DNA of 64,000 nucleotides from Azolla caroliniana (Eukaryota; Polypodiophyta): assembly GCA_043228905.1 (NCBI GenBank), contig JBHGNT010000049.1, forward strand, positions 62,001-126,000. The letters run 5' to 3'. Below are positions 10,801-23,396 of the stretch, in pieces (position 1 is the stretch's first letter; every line of letters starts with the position of its first letter). Under the pieces are notes generated by a model. That model was not told where the DNA came from, ran no database searches, and saw nothing but the letters and a program-made list of their open reading frames with translations. The translations under genes were made by a program, and so were the position numbers.

Positions 10801-13640
10801 TTGTAAATTAGGAGTCATATGGACACAAGTACCTCCGCCAATAGATATATTACTATATTGTCATCATTTTGACTGTTGCCACTTGACCAACTCAAACTAT
10901 AATTCAAAGTATTAAATTACCAAGCACGGTTGACAAACATGCCACCATGAAGTAGCAATCCTTGTTTTCTGATGTTATATACCAACCTTGAATTCTTTAA
11001 CATGCCAATTCTTTGAGCAACCATATGATCTTCCAATTTTAGTAGGACTACTCTCCTTCAATGCAACGGGGGTACACACATGATTCCATGCAACCCAACT
11101 CATGGCTAAACTTGACTTTTTCTTCCAAAATCTTATTCTCTTTGCTTGACAAGTTAAATGTTTTAGTGATTTCTTCACTCATGGCAGTAATGTAAGAAAA
11201 TAAAAAAGGAGAGGAATCAATATTACATCATACATGTATCGCATTGAGTTGAATAGCAACCAGTTAGGCTTGAGACAAATTAGGTTATCTCTCATGCATG
11301 TTATCTCATTAAAAAGGCCCATTTAAATACCTTTGAGGAAGAAATAGTGTGATATCAATATCCTTGTGGCTGTAATATTTGTGATAATTGTTTCTGTAAG
11401 TATGAACCGTGTCTTTTTTAGAAAACTTTTTCTACATTTGATGTCTAATCTCATCACAATATCTCTTGGGAAACCTACTTAAGTACTTTCAAGAACTTTG
11501 CAAGGCTCTTTTTTTTCATCCATATCCATTCAAAAACAGTGTAACATGAGTCACATCTAACCATCACAAGTATATGCTACCACGAATTCAAGTTTAATTG
11601 CATCACAATGCCCTTTGGGTTAGGTACACCAGTAGTCTAAACCCTTCACTTTTTAGTTATGACAATTTGTTGTTGTGGTACATTGAGTCATCATAATTTG
11701 ATACAATTAACTCAACCCACCTTTCCTTTTAGATTTGATGCATTGTGTTGATACCTAAAATGTTGCACGATTCAGGTTTGATATTGCAATTGGCTTCTTG
11801 GGACAATTCAAAACGTGTTCAAAGGAATTTTGTTAAGTTTTTGTTGGATATTAACACCTTATTGGACACCAACCCATGGCACATATTCAATTCTTGTACT
11901 ACCTTGCATCATGTTTTATCACCGTATAATCATTTGCCTCATAAAATTATTCAACTATTGATTTCATAACCCCCCTTTACCTCACCACAACTAAAACATA
12001 GTAACACAAAAGTTCAAATAAGTTGCCTTCTCTTTGACATGCAGACACAACTCCACATGTTATGCTAGACTTTGATGAACAACAATATAATTTCTCTCAT
12101 TCACGCTCACACTTTATCTCTCCAATAGGAAATTTCCATTCTATTGTTTTGTCTTCTTACAATAGCCTCCTAACTCTAGCTAAGCCCACGTGATCTTGAT
12201 TTTTTATCACATATATCACGGCCATATAATGATTATTGTCATATGTTTGTCCATTTTGTCTTTTGATAATAATGTTCCTTTACCGCTAAATCATGTTTTC
12301 ATTACGTGTTGTGTGTATCACAAACACACATGACTATATGTATAATTTATATACATGTGTACATACATTAGGGGATCCAAACAAAACATTTGCATGTAGT
12401 GTACGAAATATGGGAGTGTGCATCGACAACATACATGCATTCATTCCATGTATGAAAAGGACCATGTTCCCATTTATACAAGCATGCAACCCCACTACAA
12501 CATAATTACACATAATTGTGTGCATAATTATGAAATGCACATAGGAAAAAACTTAAGCATGCAACATACACATGCTTCCACTAAGTTGAGTGCGCTTACA
12601 TATACTTCTGCACATGCACTTATCAAATACCTTTGTTTGAAGAAATCAAAATGTATATAAACCCTAGATTTACTTTTGAGATGGTCATTAACAATGGAGT
12701 TATATTCCCTCCATTATTCATAAGAAAATTGTCTTAATAACAATCATAGATCCCTTTATAGGAAACACAGATACCTTAGTTCACTTCACACCAACATCGG
12801 TTTGTTACCTATGATTTGAGGAAAATGAACCTAAAACCATGCATTACTTCACATGTTCACTTAGTACACTAAGCCCACACATGATTATGGCTTTAAACAT
12901 TGAGTTACAAAGTCCTTGAGATTATGTTTCATAACTTTGGAAGAATATATACAATATTCAGAGGACATCGAGGTCCCATCTCCATAGGATAAGATGATTT
13001 TATAGATAATTCACAAAGATGGCACTAGAATGTTTTTTGTGGTATTCTTCGAAAGATATAAATGCTAACCTTGTGAATCTAGTTTATGAAACCATAGAAT
13101 TCATGAGAATCAATCTAATAGATGCATACATATCATTCTTTACTTCCTTAATTGAATATTGGTGTGATTCCAACAATATGGTCCATTATGAAATCACCCC
13201 TAGTAACTCATTTGATGATAGAAGTTTGCATATTCATTCACACACACCACATTCACTCAAATATGTTCATCTTATTAAGCTCCAACATTATTTATCCTTT
13301 TCTTTTTTGTAATTAAGTTATCTTAATAGTAAGGTATTAGCTATCAATTTAAGTTCTTGACTTTGAGGCTTGATTACCATACCTCTTATTAGACTATATA
13401 TTTTTCTTAGTTTACTAGATGCCATTGTGGAATGTAGGGGTTGAATGACTTTCTTGTCTTCACTTCACAACATGACTAATAAAGCTACGATTGTTTTGTC
13501 CCGTGCTTCTCGTGGAACTTGACGCTTGGAACCAAGAACCTTATTCTGCATTTGAGAACATACGCAATAGAGGAGAAATTTGAAGTTCACTTCTTAATAA
13601 GTACCTCTTTGACACTTTGATGAAACCCATCCTCTATGGG
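7869..13640. other. Long AT-rich stretch, no gene seen
   Basis: Open frames here are short (up to 97 aa at 13019-13312) and show no recognisable motif, composition bias or conserved neighbour. A short (CT)n run lies at about 9690. I see no RNA gene. Decayed repeats too old for me to recognise are likely. Confidence 0.5.
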
Positions 13641-13649
13641 GTTGAACAC

Positions 13650-14435
13650 CCTCCAATTTGAAAGAGTTTAAAAATGTCCAAAAAGACTTTCTGTTGATGG
13701 AAGTCAAGAGACAAATATTGTATATGCCTCTACTTCTCGAGGCTGAATCACTTTCCATGGAGATCATAGGCATGGAAAGGGTTATTGAGTACATGACTAA
13801 GAATAAAAAGGATCCTTTAAATGGACTTCATAAAATCTCATGGGAAGCAAGTAAAAAGATTAAAAATACTGAATAGATGCAAAATATGAAGAAATGGTTT
13901 GGAGGATGGGATACATGACACTTGCTTCATATACATCAATATATTCCATTGTGAAGGAGGTTTTTCAACTAATACAACCATATCACAACTTGTTAAAGAT
14001 GTGGAGGCTATTGTTTTACATATTATATTATACATGTTACACCAAACTATGAAATCATTGTTTTCTTCGACATTCTAGTGTCCATCCCTTTATACAACAT
14101 CCACATGATTGCCTGAATACATCTTACTTGACATTCTCTTTGATGTGGGACGACACAATGGTCTACAAGAGACAGACACATGTTGACTATGCATATTTTC
14201 CACTTAACAAGTTCGTGAGCATGAGCATGACACTTCGATGCAATGTTTTGCTTTTGACCACATTTGAGTTGCATTGTCAATCCAATGTAATCCCTACAAA
14301 GATTCATTTTGTAGTCTCAATTGTAATATTCATTAGCAAAATATTTGCATATTGATAATCACTCTCAATTCCACACATACTACGAAAAAAGTTTCATTTT
14401 TGGTCTCATGGGCCAAATTTGGTCTTAGAAGGTGT

Positions 14436-14480
<45 letters not shown>
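13650..14480 (+). repeat. Interspersed repeat family R, copy b
   Basis: This is the longest copy. Block 1 is at 13664-13780, block 2 at 13926-14052, block 3 at 14120-14371 (GATGTGGGACGACACAATGG, then CACTTCGATGCAATGTTTTG) and the terminal block at 14393-14438 (TTTTTGGTCTCATGGGCCAA), ending in (TC)n at 14439-14480. Block 3 recurs at 17152-17351 and the terminal block at 17387-17428. Confidence 0.65.
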
Positions 14481-14481
<1 letters not shown>

Positions 14482-15235
14482 TCAAGTCAAAAGACAAATG
14501 TCATACATGCTCTCAACTCTCGTGACTTGATCACTTCACATTGAGATCATGGGCATGGAAAGGATTGCTAGATATGCACCTAAGATTAGAAAAAATCTAA
14601 CATCAACTTCCTAAAATTTCAGAATATGAAGCAAGTAAAGCGTCAAAACAAACGCAAGCTTAATATTAAGTTATGGATGGATGCAAGACATGTAGAAAAG
14701 GTATGGAAGATGGAAACATCAATATATTCCTTGGTGAATGAGGATTTTAATGTATCACAACTTGGGAAATATATGGAGGCTCACATTTCATGTATTATAT
14801 TACAAATGTTGCACCAAACTATAACTCTCACCCATACATGTTATATATTTAACTATCATCCACACCATTGCTTCCATATGAGTTGAACTCACATTATTTT
14901 TGATGTGATGGTAGTGCATTGGGGCATAAGCTTTCATATTTTGTCTTGAACAAGTTAGTAGGTATATTGAATGAGCATTACATTCAAATATAACGCTCCA
15001 CCTTCAATTACATTCAACTTTTCATTTTATCCATTAAATATGGTAGTCTCCTTCCACAAATTTTTTCACAATAATAATGTGCACTTTCAATTGCAATCTT
15101 CATTAGTAAAATTCTTGGACATTGAGTGCCACTAGTCAAAACTCATATATTAACTTCATAATGTTCAACTTTTAGTTCCACTAGTCATATTTGACCTCCA
15201 AATATCATCATAAAATCTCTCCCTGACTCAATTTA
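14480..15235 (+). repeat. Interspersed repeat family R, copy c
   Basis: It follows copy b directly. The blocks are at 14480-14562, 14716-14824 and 14880-14957, and the terminal block (CATATTTGACCTCCAAATAT, then ATAAAATCTCTCC) ends near 15235. The head-to-tail arrangement with copy b and a TC tract at the joint suggest insertion into a TC tail or a tandem duplication. Confidence 0.6.
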
Positions 15236-15548
15236 ATGCAATGTATATATTAATGACATGGCATTGTTCCTACAACAACTATGGGGATATATAATAAGAA
15301 AATGTCTCTAATTTATTGTAATACTAGTTGGCATAAGGGCATCATTGGTAAGCATCGAAGCTTGAGTTGAGACTCTTGAAGCAAAATAGTAGTATTGAGA
15401 TAAGGTGTCACATGCAAATTTGAGATGAGCCAATATGTCCAAATTGATTTCTATTTTTCAATGGGCAAGTTACATGGCATACATTGTGCTAAATGCCATC
15501 ATTTGGGCTCTCTCTCATCATTAATGTCTAAATTCTATTCTTGATTAC

Positions 15549-15610
15549 ATTATTGTAGTGTAGTGGTATGTATTCCTGCCTATGACTTGGGTTCGATTTT
15601 CTTCGACAAC
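15549..15610 (+). repeat. Second tRNA-Asp-like SINE head, anticodon arm deleted
   Basis: TTGTAGTGTAGTGGTATGTA matches the tRNA-Asp D-arm region with its A box, and TTGGGTTCGAT followed by CGACAAC matches the T arm with its B box. About 10 nt of the anticodon arm (the GTC region) are missing, so it cannot be a functional tRNA. The B box is better preserved than in the copy at 7077. Confidence 0.6.
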
Positions 15611-15635
15611 ATATTTTTCCTTGTTTTTTTGCAAC

Positions 15636-15905
15636 CAATGTATCATGACACGGGAAAAATGTGGAGGCTCACGATTAAGACATTATGGTACATATGTTGC
15701 ACCTAACTATAAAATCCATATACCTCAACAAATGGGAAACTGCACACATCAATATATGTTAGAGCTTGTCCCATTGTTTATCATTTGAACCATTGGTTCC
15801 ATGCAACTTGGCTTACATGCATTGCGATGTGAGATGGGGCATTGGGGCACATGTGATGAGAGTAATTGACTATGCATTAGGGCATTGGGATGTAGTGTTT
15901 GGAAA
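15636..15905 (+). repeat. Interspersed repeat family R, copy d (partial)
   Basis: ATGTATCATGACACGGGAAA, then GTGGAGGCTCACG and TTGCACCTAACTATAAAA, match block 2 of copies a-c. GATGTGAGATGGGGCATTGG at about 15825 matches block 3. The left part and the TC tail are absent. Confidence 0.55.
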
Positions 15906-16049
15906 GCTTGAGGAGCACATCAAAGGGCTGCCCGTTTAGCTCAAAGCTTCTAAAGCATTGGAAGGAAGTATTGCACCACATAAAATGGAGAGGCAGGAAT
16001 TCATAATCAGGGAACTCTTTATGCCTCAAAAGCTTACATTGGGGTGCTA

Positions 16050-17148
16050 TATTCCCACGGTCACTAGCTGAACAAGAGCTTGGGATAGCTTATTTTTTAG
16101 TAAAGAAGGGGCTAAAATCAATTGTAGATGTGGTAAATGACCAAGGTCACCTATTAGGCTTCAATGACATGACATGTTGTAGTAGTCTGTGACCACATCA
16201 TTGTGTTATTTGGAATCAAGTCACAGAGTTGGTACTTTCCTTAGTACCTATGCCACCTCTAGATGGAGATCGCAAGATTCAAGACTGGATGTTACATGTC
16301 GTTATAGTCTTGGGCCACATCATCGTGTTATCTGGAATCAAGTCACAAAGTTCGTACTTTCCTTAGTACCTATGCCACCTCTAGATGGAGATCGTAGGAT
16401 TCAGGACTGGACATTACAAAAAGGCAACATTGTTATTCCAATGAATAAGGTTACAACACATTCAATGTATATGTTGTTGCAACGAACCCCGTGGTTTCAC
16501 AAACATGCACTTGCATTATGGCACCTACACAAGTCACAATCCTCGTGGAAAAACGGGCTTGCAAGATTATGGAGCATGATCTTCCACTTAAGCATCGGGT
16601 ATTCCTATGGAGATGCCTATTGGGTGTGCTCCTGACAGGGTTGATTCTTCAAAAACGATAGATAGCCTTGCCATATACTGCAAGATGTGGTGGACAATTG
16701 GAAACAATCCCACACTTATTATGGACTTGCTCATTCACTACAACATTTGTACAAAGACTAAGTGCATCTCTTTCTCACAGATTTTCTGGCCAAAGCTTTG
16801 GGAAACACTTTTGGCTATTTGGACAAATTCCGTGCACCCTATCCAACAATGTCTCTTTTCTCCAATGAACAAGATTTTGGGCACTCTGGACCATTTGGAC
16901 GGCCCGCAATAATAAGGTCTTTGATTGCAACCAACTACACGAAGTTAGCTTCTTTAAGAAATCCCTCAGGCAATCTCTATTTGATTGTTTGCAACTTACA
17001 GACATCACACTACAAATTTACACTCTCTACTTTGAGTGCTTCTAAGCTCTCTAGTGTCTAATCAACACTTGTATATTTCTCTTTATTCTTTGTGGGTTTT
17101 CACCTCACTTTGAGGTTTCCCACTAGTAATAAAAGTGTTACTAAAAAA
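16050..17148 (+). pseudogene. 3' end of a decayed LINE (ORF2 C-terminus)
   Basis: Frames together encode the typical C-terminal end of a plant L1-type ORF2. There is a LPLKHRVFLWRCLLGVL segment near 16580-16625, then a zinc-binding RT-associated motif with CGGQLETIPHLLWTCSF near 16685-16740 (C...ET..HLLW.C), then FWALWTIWTARNNKVFD near 16870-16925. The 3' UTR has GGGTTTTCACCTC and TTTGAGGTTTCCCACTAGT and ends at TACTAAAAAAAG near 17148. Several frameshifts and stops make it dead. Confidence 0.7.
16178..16421. repeat. 122-bp tandem duplication in the LINE remnant
   Basis: CCACATCATTGTGTTATTTG at 16193 recurs as CCACATCATCGTGTTATCTG at 16315, and the match extends through TAGATGGAGATCG to the end of both units. 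The 122-bp offset is not a multiple of three and shifts the reading frame. Confidence 0.85.
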
Positions 17149-17423
17149 AGTCGACTATGCAACTTGTTTAAAAAAAGTTCGGGTGTATTAGTATCACACT
17201 TCGATACAATGTTCTGCCTTTGATCACATTTGATTATGCTTTCCACACATCTTCGACCAAACCCAATCCTTGCACAAATTTCTCTTAATAGTGTCACTCT
17301 CTATTGAAACGTTCATTGGTAAAGTTCTTGAACATCTAGAGTCGCTACTCACTTTTAAATATATGATGTGAAATGTAATATTTTTGGTCTCATAGGTTAT
17401 ACTTGACCTCCGAAGACGATAAT

Positions 17424-17461
<38 letters not shown>
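17140..17461 (+). repeat. Interspersed repeat family R, copy e (3' part)
   Basis: Block 3 (CACTTCGATACAATGTTCTG, then TTGATCACATTTGA and ACGTTCATTGGTAAAGTTCT) and the terminal block (TTTTTGGTCTCATAGG, GACCTCCGAAGACGATAATA) are present, followed by (TC)n at 17429-17461. It starts immediately after the LINE tail. Confidence 0.6.
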
Positions 17462-17465
<4 letters not shown>

Positions 17466-20080
17466 GTATTCATTAAACACCATTGTGCAAATGACAATGC
17501 ACATTTTATTACTCGCAAGTCAAATCTCCTATCAGACTAAGCCTCTCATAAATATTGTATATGTTAACCATTAAGGTTTATCATATAGAAAGCAAACAAT
17601 GGGGAGATGTATCTTAAAGGAGATATATTATATCTTTTATATGAAGTCATAATCTCATGACAGTAGATGACATGCATGAAAGGGACGAAATCATGTCTAG
17701 TGAAGCTTGTTGATATTTAAAGTTATATGTCAAAAATACTTTTAACCATGGCAGGAAGGATATGCTCATGTCATGGGACCTAGGTAAATTATTTAAAATT
17801 GTCTCCCAAATTTGGAAGTGTTATATCGATACATTCTATAAAACAATACATGTACAACCACGACACATGCACATGCAGAAGCATATGCATGTGATATGTT
17901 ATACATTCACTCATTCAAGTCTCTTTCGCATACAAACACATGAACACAATGGTCCCTATAACCGTAAGTTTCTATCTACCAAAATATTGGATTTATTAAA
18001 CTTTGTCAGAAAAATGTTATCATCTTTCATAAATCTTCCATCGCCTTACATATTGCAACCATCATATACTTTGATGTGTGAAACCAATCTTACACTTTGA
18101 TGCATTACCAAGCACATTGCATTATTTTCTTTTATGTTAAGGATATGAACTTGGAAATATATAATAACTATCTTATGCAATGCCAAAGGTGACTTTAATT
18201 ATCAAGAAAAGTTCTATGACATATTGGCTAAAATGTAGCATTATGTTAAAAGGATGAGCCATGGATATGTTTGCCAAATACCAACCACTCAACATTATGT
18301 TTGTTAAGTTTAATAAAGACACGATGAACTTGGTAAGTAGAAGGGCGACTTCCATATGATTATGAGAAGAGCTTAGTTAACAATAAATTCCTTCACAATA
18401 ACTCGACTTTTTAAAACTTTGAGATGGAAAAACACTTTTTAATGGATATTTTTGAGCTTAATGATATTTGAAGATTCAAGTGATGAAACCTTTTTTTTAT
18501 CAAACCCACAGAAAGAAAGATGGTTTGTAGTGGTTGTCATGGTGTTAATCAAGTCCTTAGGAAGAAGAAAGGTTCAATCCCATTTAAAATTGGGCACTTC
18601 TAAACAATGGAATATCTTGAAGTACAAAAAAGAAATCTTGCTACAAATCCACATTGTTGGATTCATGGTCAACTCATATGCCTTTAAGCAACAATTTTAT
18701 TCTTAAGAAATGTCATTTAGCCAAAATCAAAATATTACTAATAGTGTTTTGTATTCAAGTCGGGTAACATACAACCATATAGAACAAAATTTAATCTACA
18801 GAACTTATGCGCAAAGATAAGTTGATATATTAGCTAGAAGTTGATATCAACACATCTTTGAGCATATGTAGTTATATTATTTGAAATTTTAATATAGAAA
18901 TTGTATTGGGCCACATCATAATCTCTATCTCAAATGCAAGTACATTACATGTGGTGATGAAATGTTCCGTTACAAGAAAGACACAAGAATAATATATCGA
19001 AAATACGCTATACAATGAACTAGTACAATATGATTACAAAATGGAACGAAATGACCAAAGGAAATGGAAAGGCCCACAATACATAGATACAATTAGAAAG
19101 TGTTTCCAACTATTAGGGAAACCAATTCATCAACTAAATCTCAAAATAAGGAAAAACAACAAAGTTTTTTGACTCATTAATGTAATGGTTCAATAAACTT
19201 GGCTTATTATTAATGGCTCACTAAGATTAGGCAAGTAAAAAACAACCTAGTTTCAACAACTATTTGCGATGTTTTTGTTCATTAGTAACTCTAGAGTGTG
19301 ACCTCCATCATTTAGAAGTTGCACCAAAAGAAAACAAGGGATTTGAACTTTCATAAAAGAGAAGACAAAGTTTATACAAAAGAAAGTTTTGTTCATCGTT
19401 CTTCTACAAAATAAGAGACTCCAACGCATGAATACAATCGAATCATATGATCCAATGGAGAATCTTGAAGCTAAGTTATTGATCATTTACAAATAAGTTG
19501 TGTCATGTGAATGGATAAGTAATGCAAGGTTGGGTCCATCCAACAAGTTGGATACCCACATAAGGACTAAAATGAAGCTTGAGACATTGGAACCTATAAC
19601 ATGCACCTCAGTTGGAACACAAGACTTCACCATTCATCAGCTATAATACATAGCAACAATCACCGAGGAAAGATGAAAACCTCCAATGAATGCACACATC
19701 CAATAGAAAAGTTCATTAAATGGAAAAACAACAAACAAATTCCCTATCAATGAAAACTTGTAATAAACGCCTCCAGAGAGTTAGTTTAAAGCATGATAGA
19801 GAGTAAAATCATCTTGACATGAATGCAATGTAGATTCCAAACAAGGGATGATGCAATATGTAGCCATGAGCATTTCATGTGGTTTTCAATAAACTCTTGT
19901 AAGGACTGCATACTCTTTTAGCAAGCAAAAATATAGTCTTTAAGCAATTTCCTATAATGATTTCACGTTCTTTAACCAAACACTCTTTAAGCAAACACCT
20001 AAAAACAATCTATGTATGATCTATGGGTGTTTAGGGTACATGAGCTTCCAATAGGAATCTTTCAAAAAAAAATTAAATGT
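17462..20080. other. AT-rich stretch, no gene seen
   Basis: No open frame above 112 aa and none with recognisable features. I see no RNA gene and no clear repeat boundary. Confidence 0.5.
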
Positions 20081-20084
20081 TTTT

Positions 20085-20560
20085 ATTGCTGACTATCCAT
20101 GGGGCATTTTGTACATGTTATTCATTCTTTTGTGAGTTTCCCCTTCAACTTGAATTTCAGCTAGTGATTCCTATATAAAAGGTAAAAAGACGAAGGCTCT
20201 TTTAGAGAGTTCATTTTATCACTTGAGCGATCACTCTATGATTGTCGAAGGTTACATGACCCTTGACTAGGTAACGTCAAAATATTCTTGTAAGTGCTTT
20301 TAGCGCCGACTATCAATGGGGTACCCATGGGGTATATTGTACACATGAAGATTCTTTCGTCAGTTTTCATCAAATATCTAATGTTTTTAAGTGGTAATAT
20401 AAAGTTATAATTGAAATGGTGAGAAGAAAGCGCCCAATAGGACAAGTAGATTTCTGCCCCCCTCCCCACACTTAAGATTCTTCTATATATGGTTTTAACC
20501 CTCATCTTGAGGTTTCCAACTAGGAACCTAATTTACAATTAGAATAGGAAAAAGAAAAAC
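20085..20560 (+). other. LINE-tail-like debris with a short duplication
   Basis: GACTATCCATGGGGCATTTT (about 20090) is repeated in diverged form near 20308 (GACTATCAATGGGGTA). GGTTTTAACCCTCATCTTGA, then GGTTTCCAACTAGGAA (20490-20525), resembles the 3' UTR of the LINE ending at 17148. I infer old LINE 3' ends. Confidence 0.35.
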
Positions 20561-20676
20561 CCTCGACAAAGGGTGGACAATAATGTGATAGGGACTAGGT
20601 AGTATGTAATAGGAAGGCATAAGAGTGGGCCATTCCTTGGATGATGCAGAAGAAATGAGTAGATGTTTGCTGAGGA

Positions 20677-20695
20677 GGGGGGGGGGGGGGGGGGG
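20677..20695. repeat. G19 homopolymer
   Basis: Nineteen consecutive G residues. Together with C23 at 24018 it brackets the minisatellite-rich segment; assembly length may be unreliable. Confidence 0.9.
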
Positions 20696-20834
20696 TGCAA
20701 AAGCTACTCTGTAATAATGTGAGAAATGGGACCCACAACAACCATGGGTAGCTACAAAAAGGAGGGGGAGCCATTAAGGTTTGCATGTAACCACAAGAGC
20801 TTCTCTCCTTCATGCCTACTCAAGAATCCATGTC

Positions 20835-21110
20835 AGGTTTCCTATGTGTTTTGTGTTGTCTTTCTCATTGATCTCCGGTTTCTTATGGTGCTCTCTTTAT
20901 TGTCTACCGAACTTAATCGATAGATCTCTCTATATGAGTTTTCTTTCTTTGTTCTATCAAATCTACCTAAGGTTCCTTAATGCGTTTTCTTCCTTGTCTT
21001 TGAAAACTGTCTCAGGTTTCTTTTTTGTATCCCCTTTCTTGCCTATCAAATCTCTCTATGCACAATAATAAAGGCTTCTTTGTGCATTTTGTTATCAACT
21101 CTATTCATGC
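20835..21110. repeat. Degenerate pyrimidine-rich tandem repeat, about 45-90 bp units
   Basis: Units restart at GGTTTCCTATGTG, GGTTTCTTATGG, GGTTCCTTAATGCG, GGTTTCTTTTTTG and GGCTTCTTTGTGC, each followed by a TTTCTTTCTTG-type stretch and often CTATCAAATCTCTC. Unit length varies, so the array is old or imperfect. It may be part of the 5' region of the ORF at 21967. Confidence 0.55.
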
Positions 21111-21654
21111 CCTACAAAGTGTTTTTCTTCTTCTTCGCCCTTTGTTTTTGTGTGTGTGTTTGGTCTTCTCAAACAACTGAATGCTCCTCATGCATGTATA
21201 CACACAAGGTGAAGATCCATCTTCATACCTTATTTAAATTGAAAACATCAGTGTAAGTTTCCTTCTTACAAAGAAACCCCTCTTTCTTATCACACTGAAT
21301 ATATTCAATTTCTACTAATACCTTTGGGACTTTTATCTTCTTTTCCTTGTTTAATCTTTGCTGATATACTGTTGTTTATATTCTTCTCTAAATTTCAAGT
21401 CCATACGATTTTTGTTGATATCTTTGTTTTTTTACGCCTTGTTAGTGTCCAATACATAGCTTTCGAGTTAATCTCCTCTCAGTATAAATTAAATCAATCC
21501 ATATCATTTTTGCTGAGACGACTGGGTTTCTCTTTTCTGTGTTCAATCCATACTATCTATCCTGATGCCATTGGAATTTGATCTCATTTCGGCAAGAATT
21601 TCAATTCATGCAATTCTTTCTGAGAGTCTGTCTTTCCTTTTAAGTTCCCATATA

Positions 21655-21930
21655 TTTTCTCAGCATATCTGCAAAAGATTATGCTAAGACTAGTTTTTCT
21701 TCTGTATATCTGTTCAAAATCGACTTTCCATTTTTTTTCATCATCTCTGTGAAAGACCAAGGTGCCAGTTTCTCTCAGAATATCTGTAGAAGATCAAGAC
21801 TCCAATCTTTTCTGATTCTTTCTGCAGCACAATTGTGAAAGATGAAGATTTCATCTATCATTTCTCACATATGTGCGTAAAAGATCAAGGAATTTCATCT
21901 GAATACGTCATGTATCGACACAGAAATCAT
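21655..21930. repeat. Degenerate tandem repeat overlapping the ORF 5' side
   Basis: The phrase TTTCTCAGMATATCTGYARAAGATCAAG recurs in diverged form at about 21656, 21720, 21773, 21825 and 21862 (as TCTCACATATGTGCGTAAAAG), with about 50-60 bp spacing. It runs into the first codons of the longest open frame, so the upstream part of that frame is probably repeat, not gene. Confidence 0.55.
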
Positions 21931-21966
21931 CGAATTGCTCACATATCCCCAGATCTTTCCCCCAAA

Positions 21967-22494
21967 ATGAACCATAGCTCTACAGCCTATTCGTCCTCCA
22001 ACTCCTCTAGCTTTCGTTCATCGTTTTCTTCCTCCTCTTCTTCCCCATCCGTCTGCACAAACAAATCTTCAAAGTTTACAGTTCATCTGAAGAAAAATAC
22101 ACAGATAAACCTCTGTACCTCAGAGAAACCTTCAGTTCCACAAAAGAAGAAAATTATACAAAATACGATTCATTCCTCAGAGAAACCTTCACGTCCTCAG
22201 AAGAAAATGAGACAGAGAAAGCTCCCATCTTCACCATTATTCCTGTATCTTCAATCTTCAACACACCTCCAACGCTTTATCAAGAAGCTCAGAGATCTGG
22301 CTGCCATGGCAAGAAGAAGAAGCTCACTTTGTTCTCAGAAGCTGGTTCAGACTGAACGCCATGGTCATACTCCTTCGAGCTTTGGTCTGGGATTGTCTGC
22401 ATACTGTACTACGAACACATGCACGCCTGAGGCTATAGCGGAGTGTATTGAGTTCATCAAGAAGTCCGCTTCTTCTTCGTCTTCTTCCTCTTAG
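21967..22494 (+). CDS. Small Ser/Lys-rich protein with C-terminal EAIAECIEFIKKS motif
   Basis: I do not recognise this gene with confidence. The frame is open from 21835, but no ATG precedes 21871 and that part is tandem repeat, so I take ATG at 21967 (175 codons). The protein has a Ser-rich N-terminus (residues 4-30), a Lys-rich middle with two SEKPSxPQKK repeats (about 52-80), a hydrophobic/basic stretch FLYLQSS..LQRFIKKLRDLAAMARRRSS (about 91-118) and a C-terminal EAIAECIEFIKKSASSSSS. The end resembles a short motif (A-I-x-x-C-I-x-F-I) at the C-terminus of some small plant proteins of unknown function; that comparison is from memory. The C-terminal codons are the founder-like unit of the 75-bp array that follows. 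It could also be a chance frame in low-complexity DNA. Confidence 0.4.
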   Translation: MNHSSTAYSSSNSSSFRSSFSSSSSSPSVCTNKSSKFTVHLKKNTQINLCTSEKPSVPQKKKIIQNTIHSSEKPSRPQKKMRQRKLPSSPLFLYLQSSTHLQRFIKKLRDLAAMARRRSSLCSQKLVQTERHGHTPSSFGLGLSAYCTTNTCTPEAIAECIEFIKKSASSSSSSS

Positions 22495-23210
22495 AGTTTA
22501 TCGAGTTCATCAAGAAGTCTTCTTCTTGTTCTTCTCCTTCTTCCCTTTGCTGAAACAAAACGAAGAACAAAACCTTTGCTGTAGCCAGAGAAGATCGAGT
22601 TCATCGAGAAGAAGCCTGCTTTTCTTCTACCCGAAACGAAGAGAGAGTCTCCATAGCTAGACTGCATAGAATTCATGGAAAAGAAGTCTGACTTTTCTTT
22701 CTCTGAAACAAGGAAACCGCCACATCCCGTTCATCAAGAAGAAGTTCCGAGAAAGCAAGACTGGCCGTAGTCGAACCATATCAAGTTCGAGATCAAGAGG
22801 AAGTCTGCTTCTTCTCCTTTCTGAAACGAAAAAGGCCTTGCAATAGCCAATAATATCGAGTTTATCATCCGGAAGAAGACTACTTTTTTCTTCTTCTCTG
22901 AAACGAAGAGATCTTCTGCATAGCCTATTCTAAAGAGTTCATGAGCTGCAAGAAGCAATCGTCACCTTCTGAAACGAAGAAAGCTTCGCTATGGCCAACA
23001 ATGTTGAGTTGATCGTCAACAAGAAGTCAGTTTCTTTTCTAAAACGAAAACGAAGAAAGAAAGTTATGCAATGGCCAAAGGCTTCCAAGCTTGCTACGAC
23101 AAAAAGAAGGGACTGTTCTTCTTCCTGGAAGTCAGAAAGCTTCTGCCATAGACGAATGCAATGTCGACTTCATCATCAATAAGAAGTCGTATTCTTCTGA
23201 TCTAATACCA
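22430..23210 (+). repeat. Tandem array of about 75-bp units derived from the ORF 3' end
   Basis: About ten diverged units share ATAGCCA, then ATCGAGTTCATCAAGAAGAA, GTCTGCTTCTTCTTC and CTGAAACGAAGA. Unit starts lie near 22432, 22500, 22585, 22652, 22768, 22842, 22919, 22990, 23069 and 23146. The first unit is coding: it specifies AIAECIEFIKKSASSSS at the end of the ORF above. Later units lie past its stop codon and are out of a common frame. Confidence 0.7.
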
Positions 23211-23289
23211 AACTAAGGAAAGACTCTTCCACGTACCAGAAACTATATCTCAAGCTCATCAACGGAAAGAAGCAATCAGCACCTTCATC

Positions 23290-23364
23290 TTGTCCTCAAG
23301 ATTAATCATCATCATCACCTTCTTCTTCATCTTTGTCTTCTTTATCATTGTCTTCATCGCTTTC

Positions 23365-23396
<32 letters not shown>

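Noticed and set aside
13019-13312. 97-codon plus-strand ORF
   Set aside because: No motif and no similarity I recognise; the length is expected by chance in several kilobases of AT-rich DNA.
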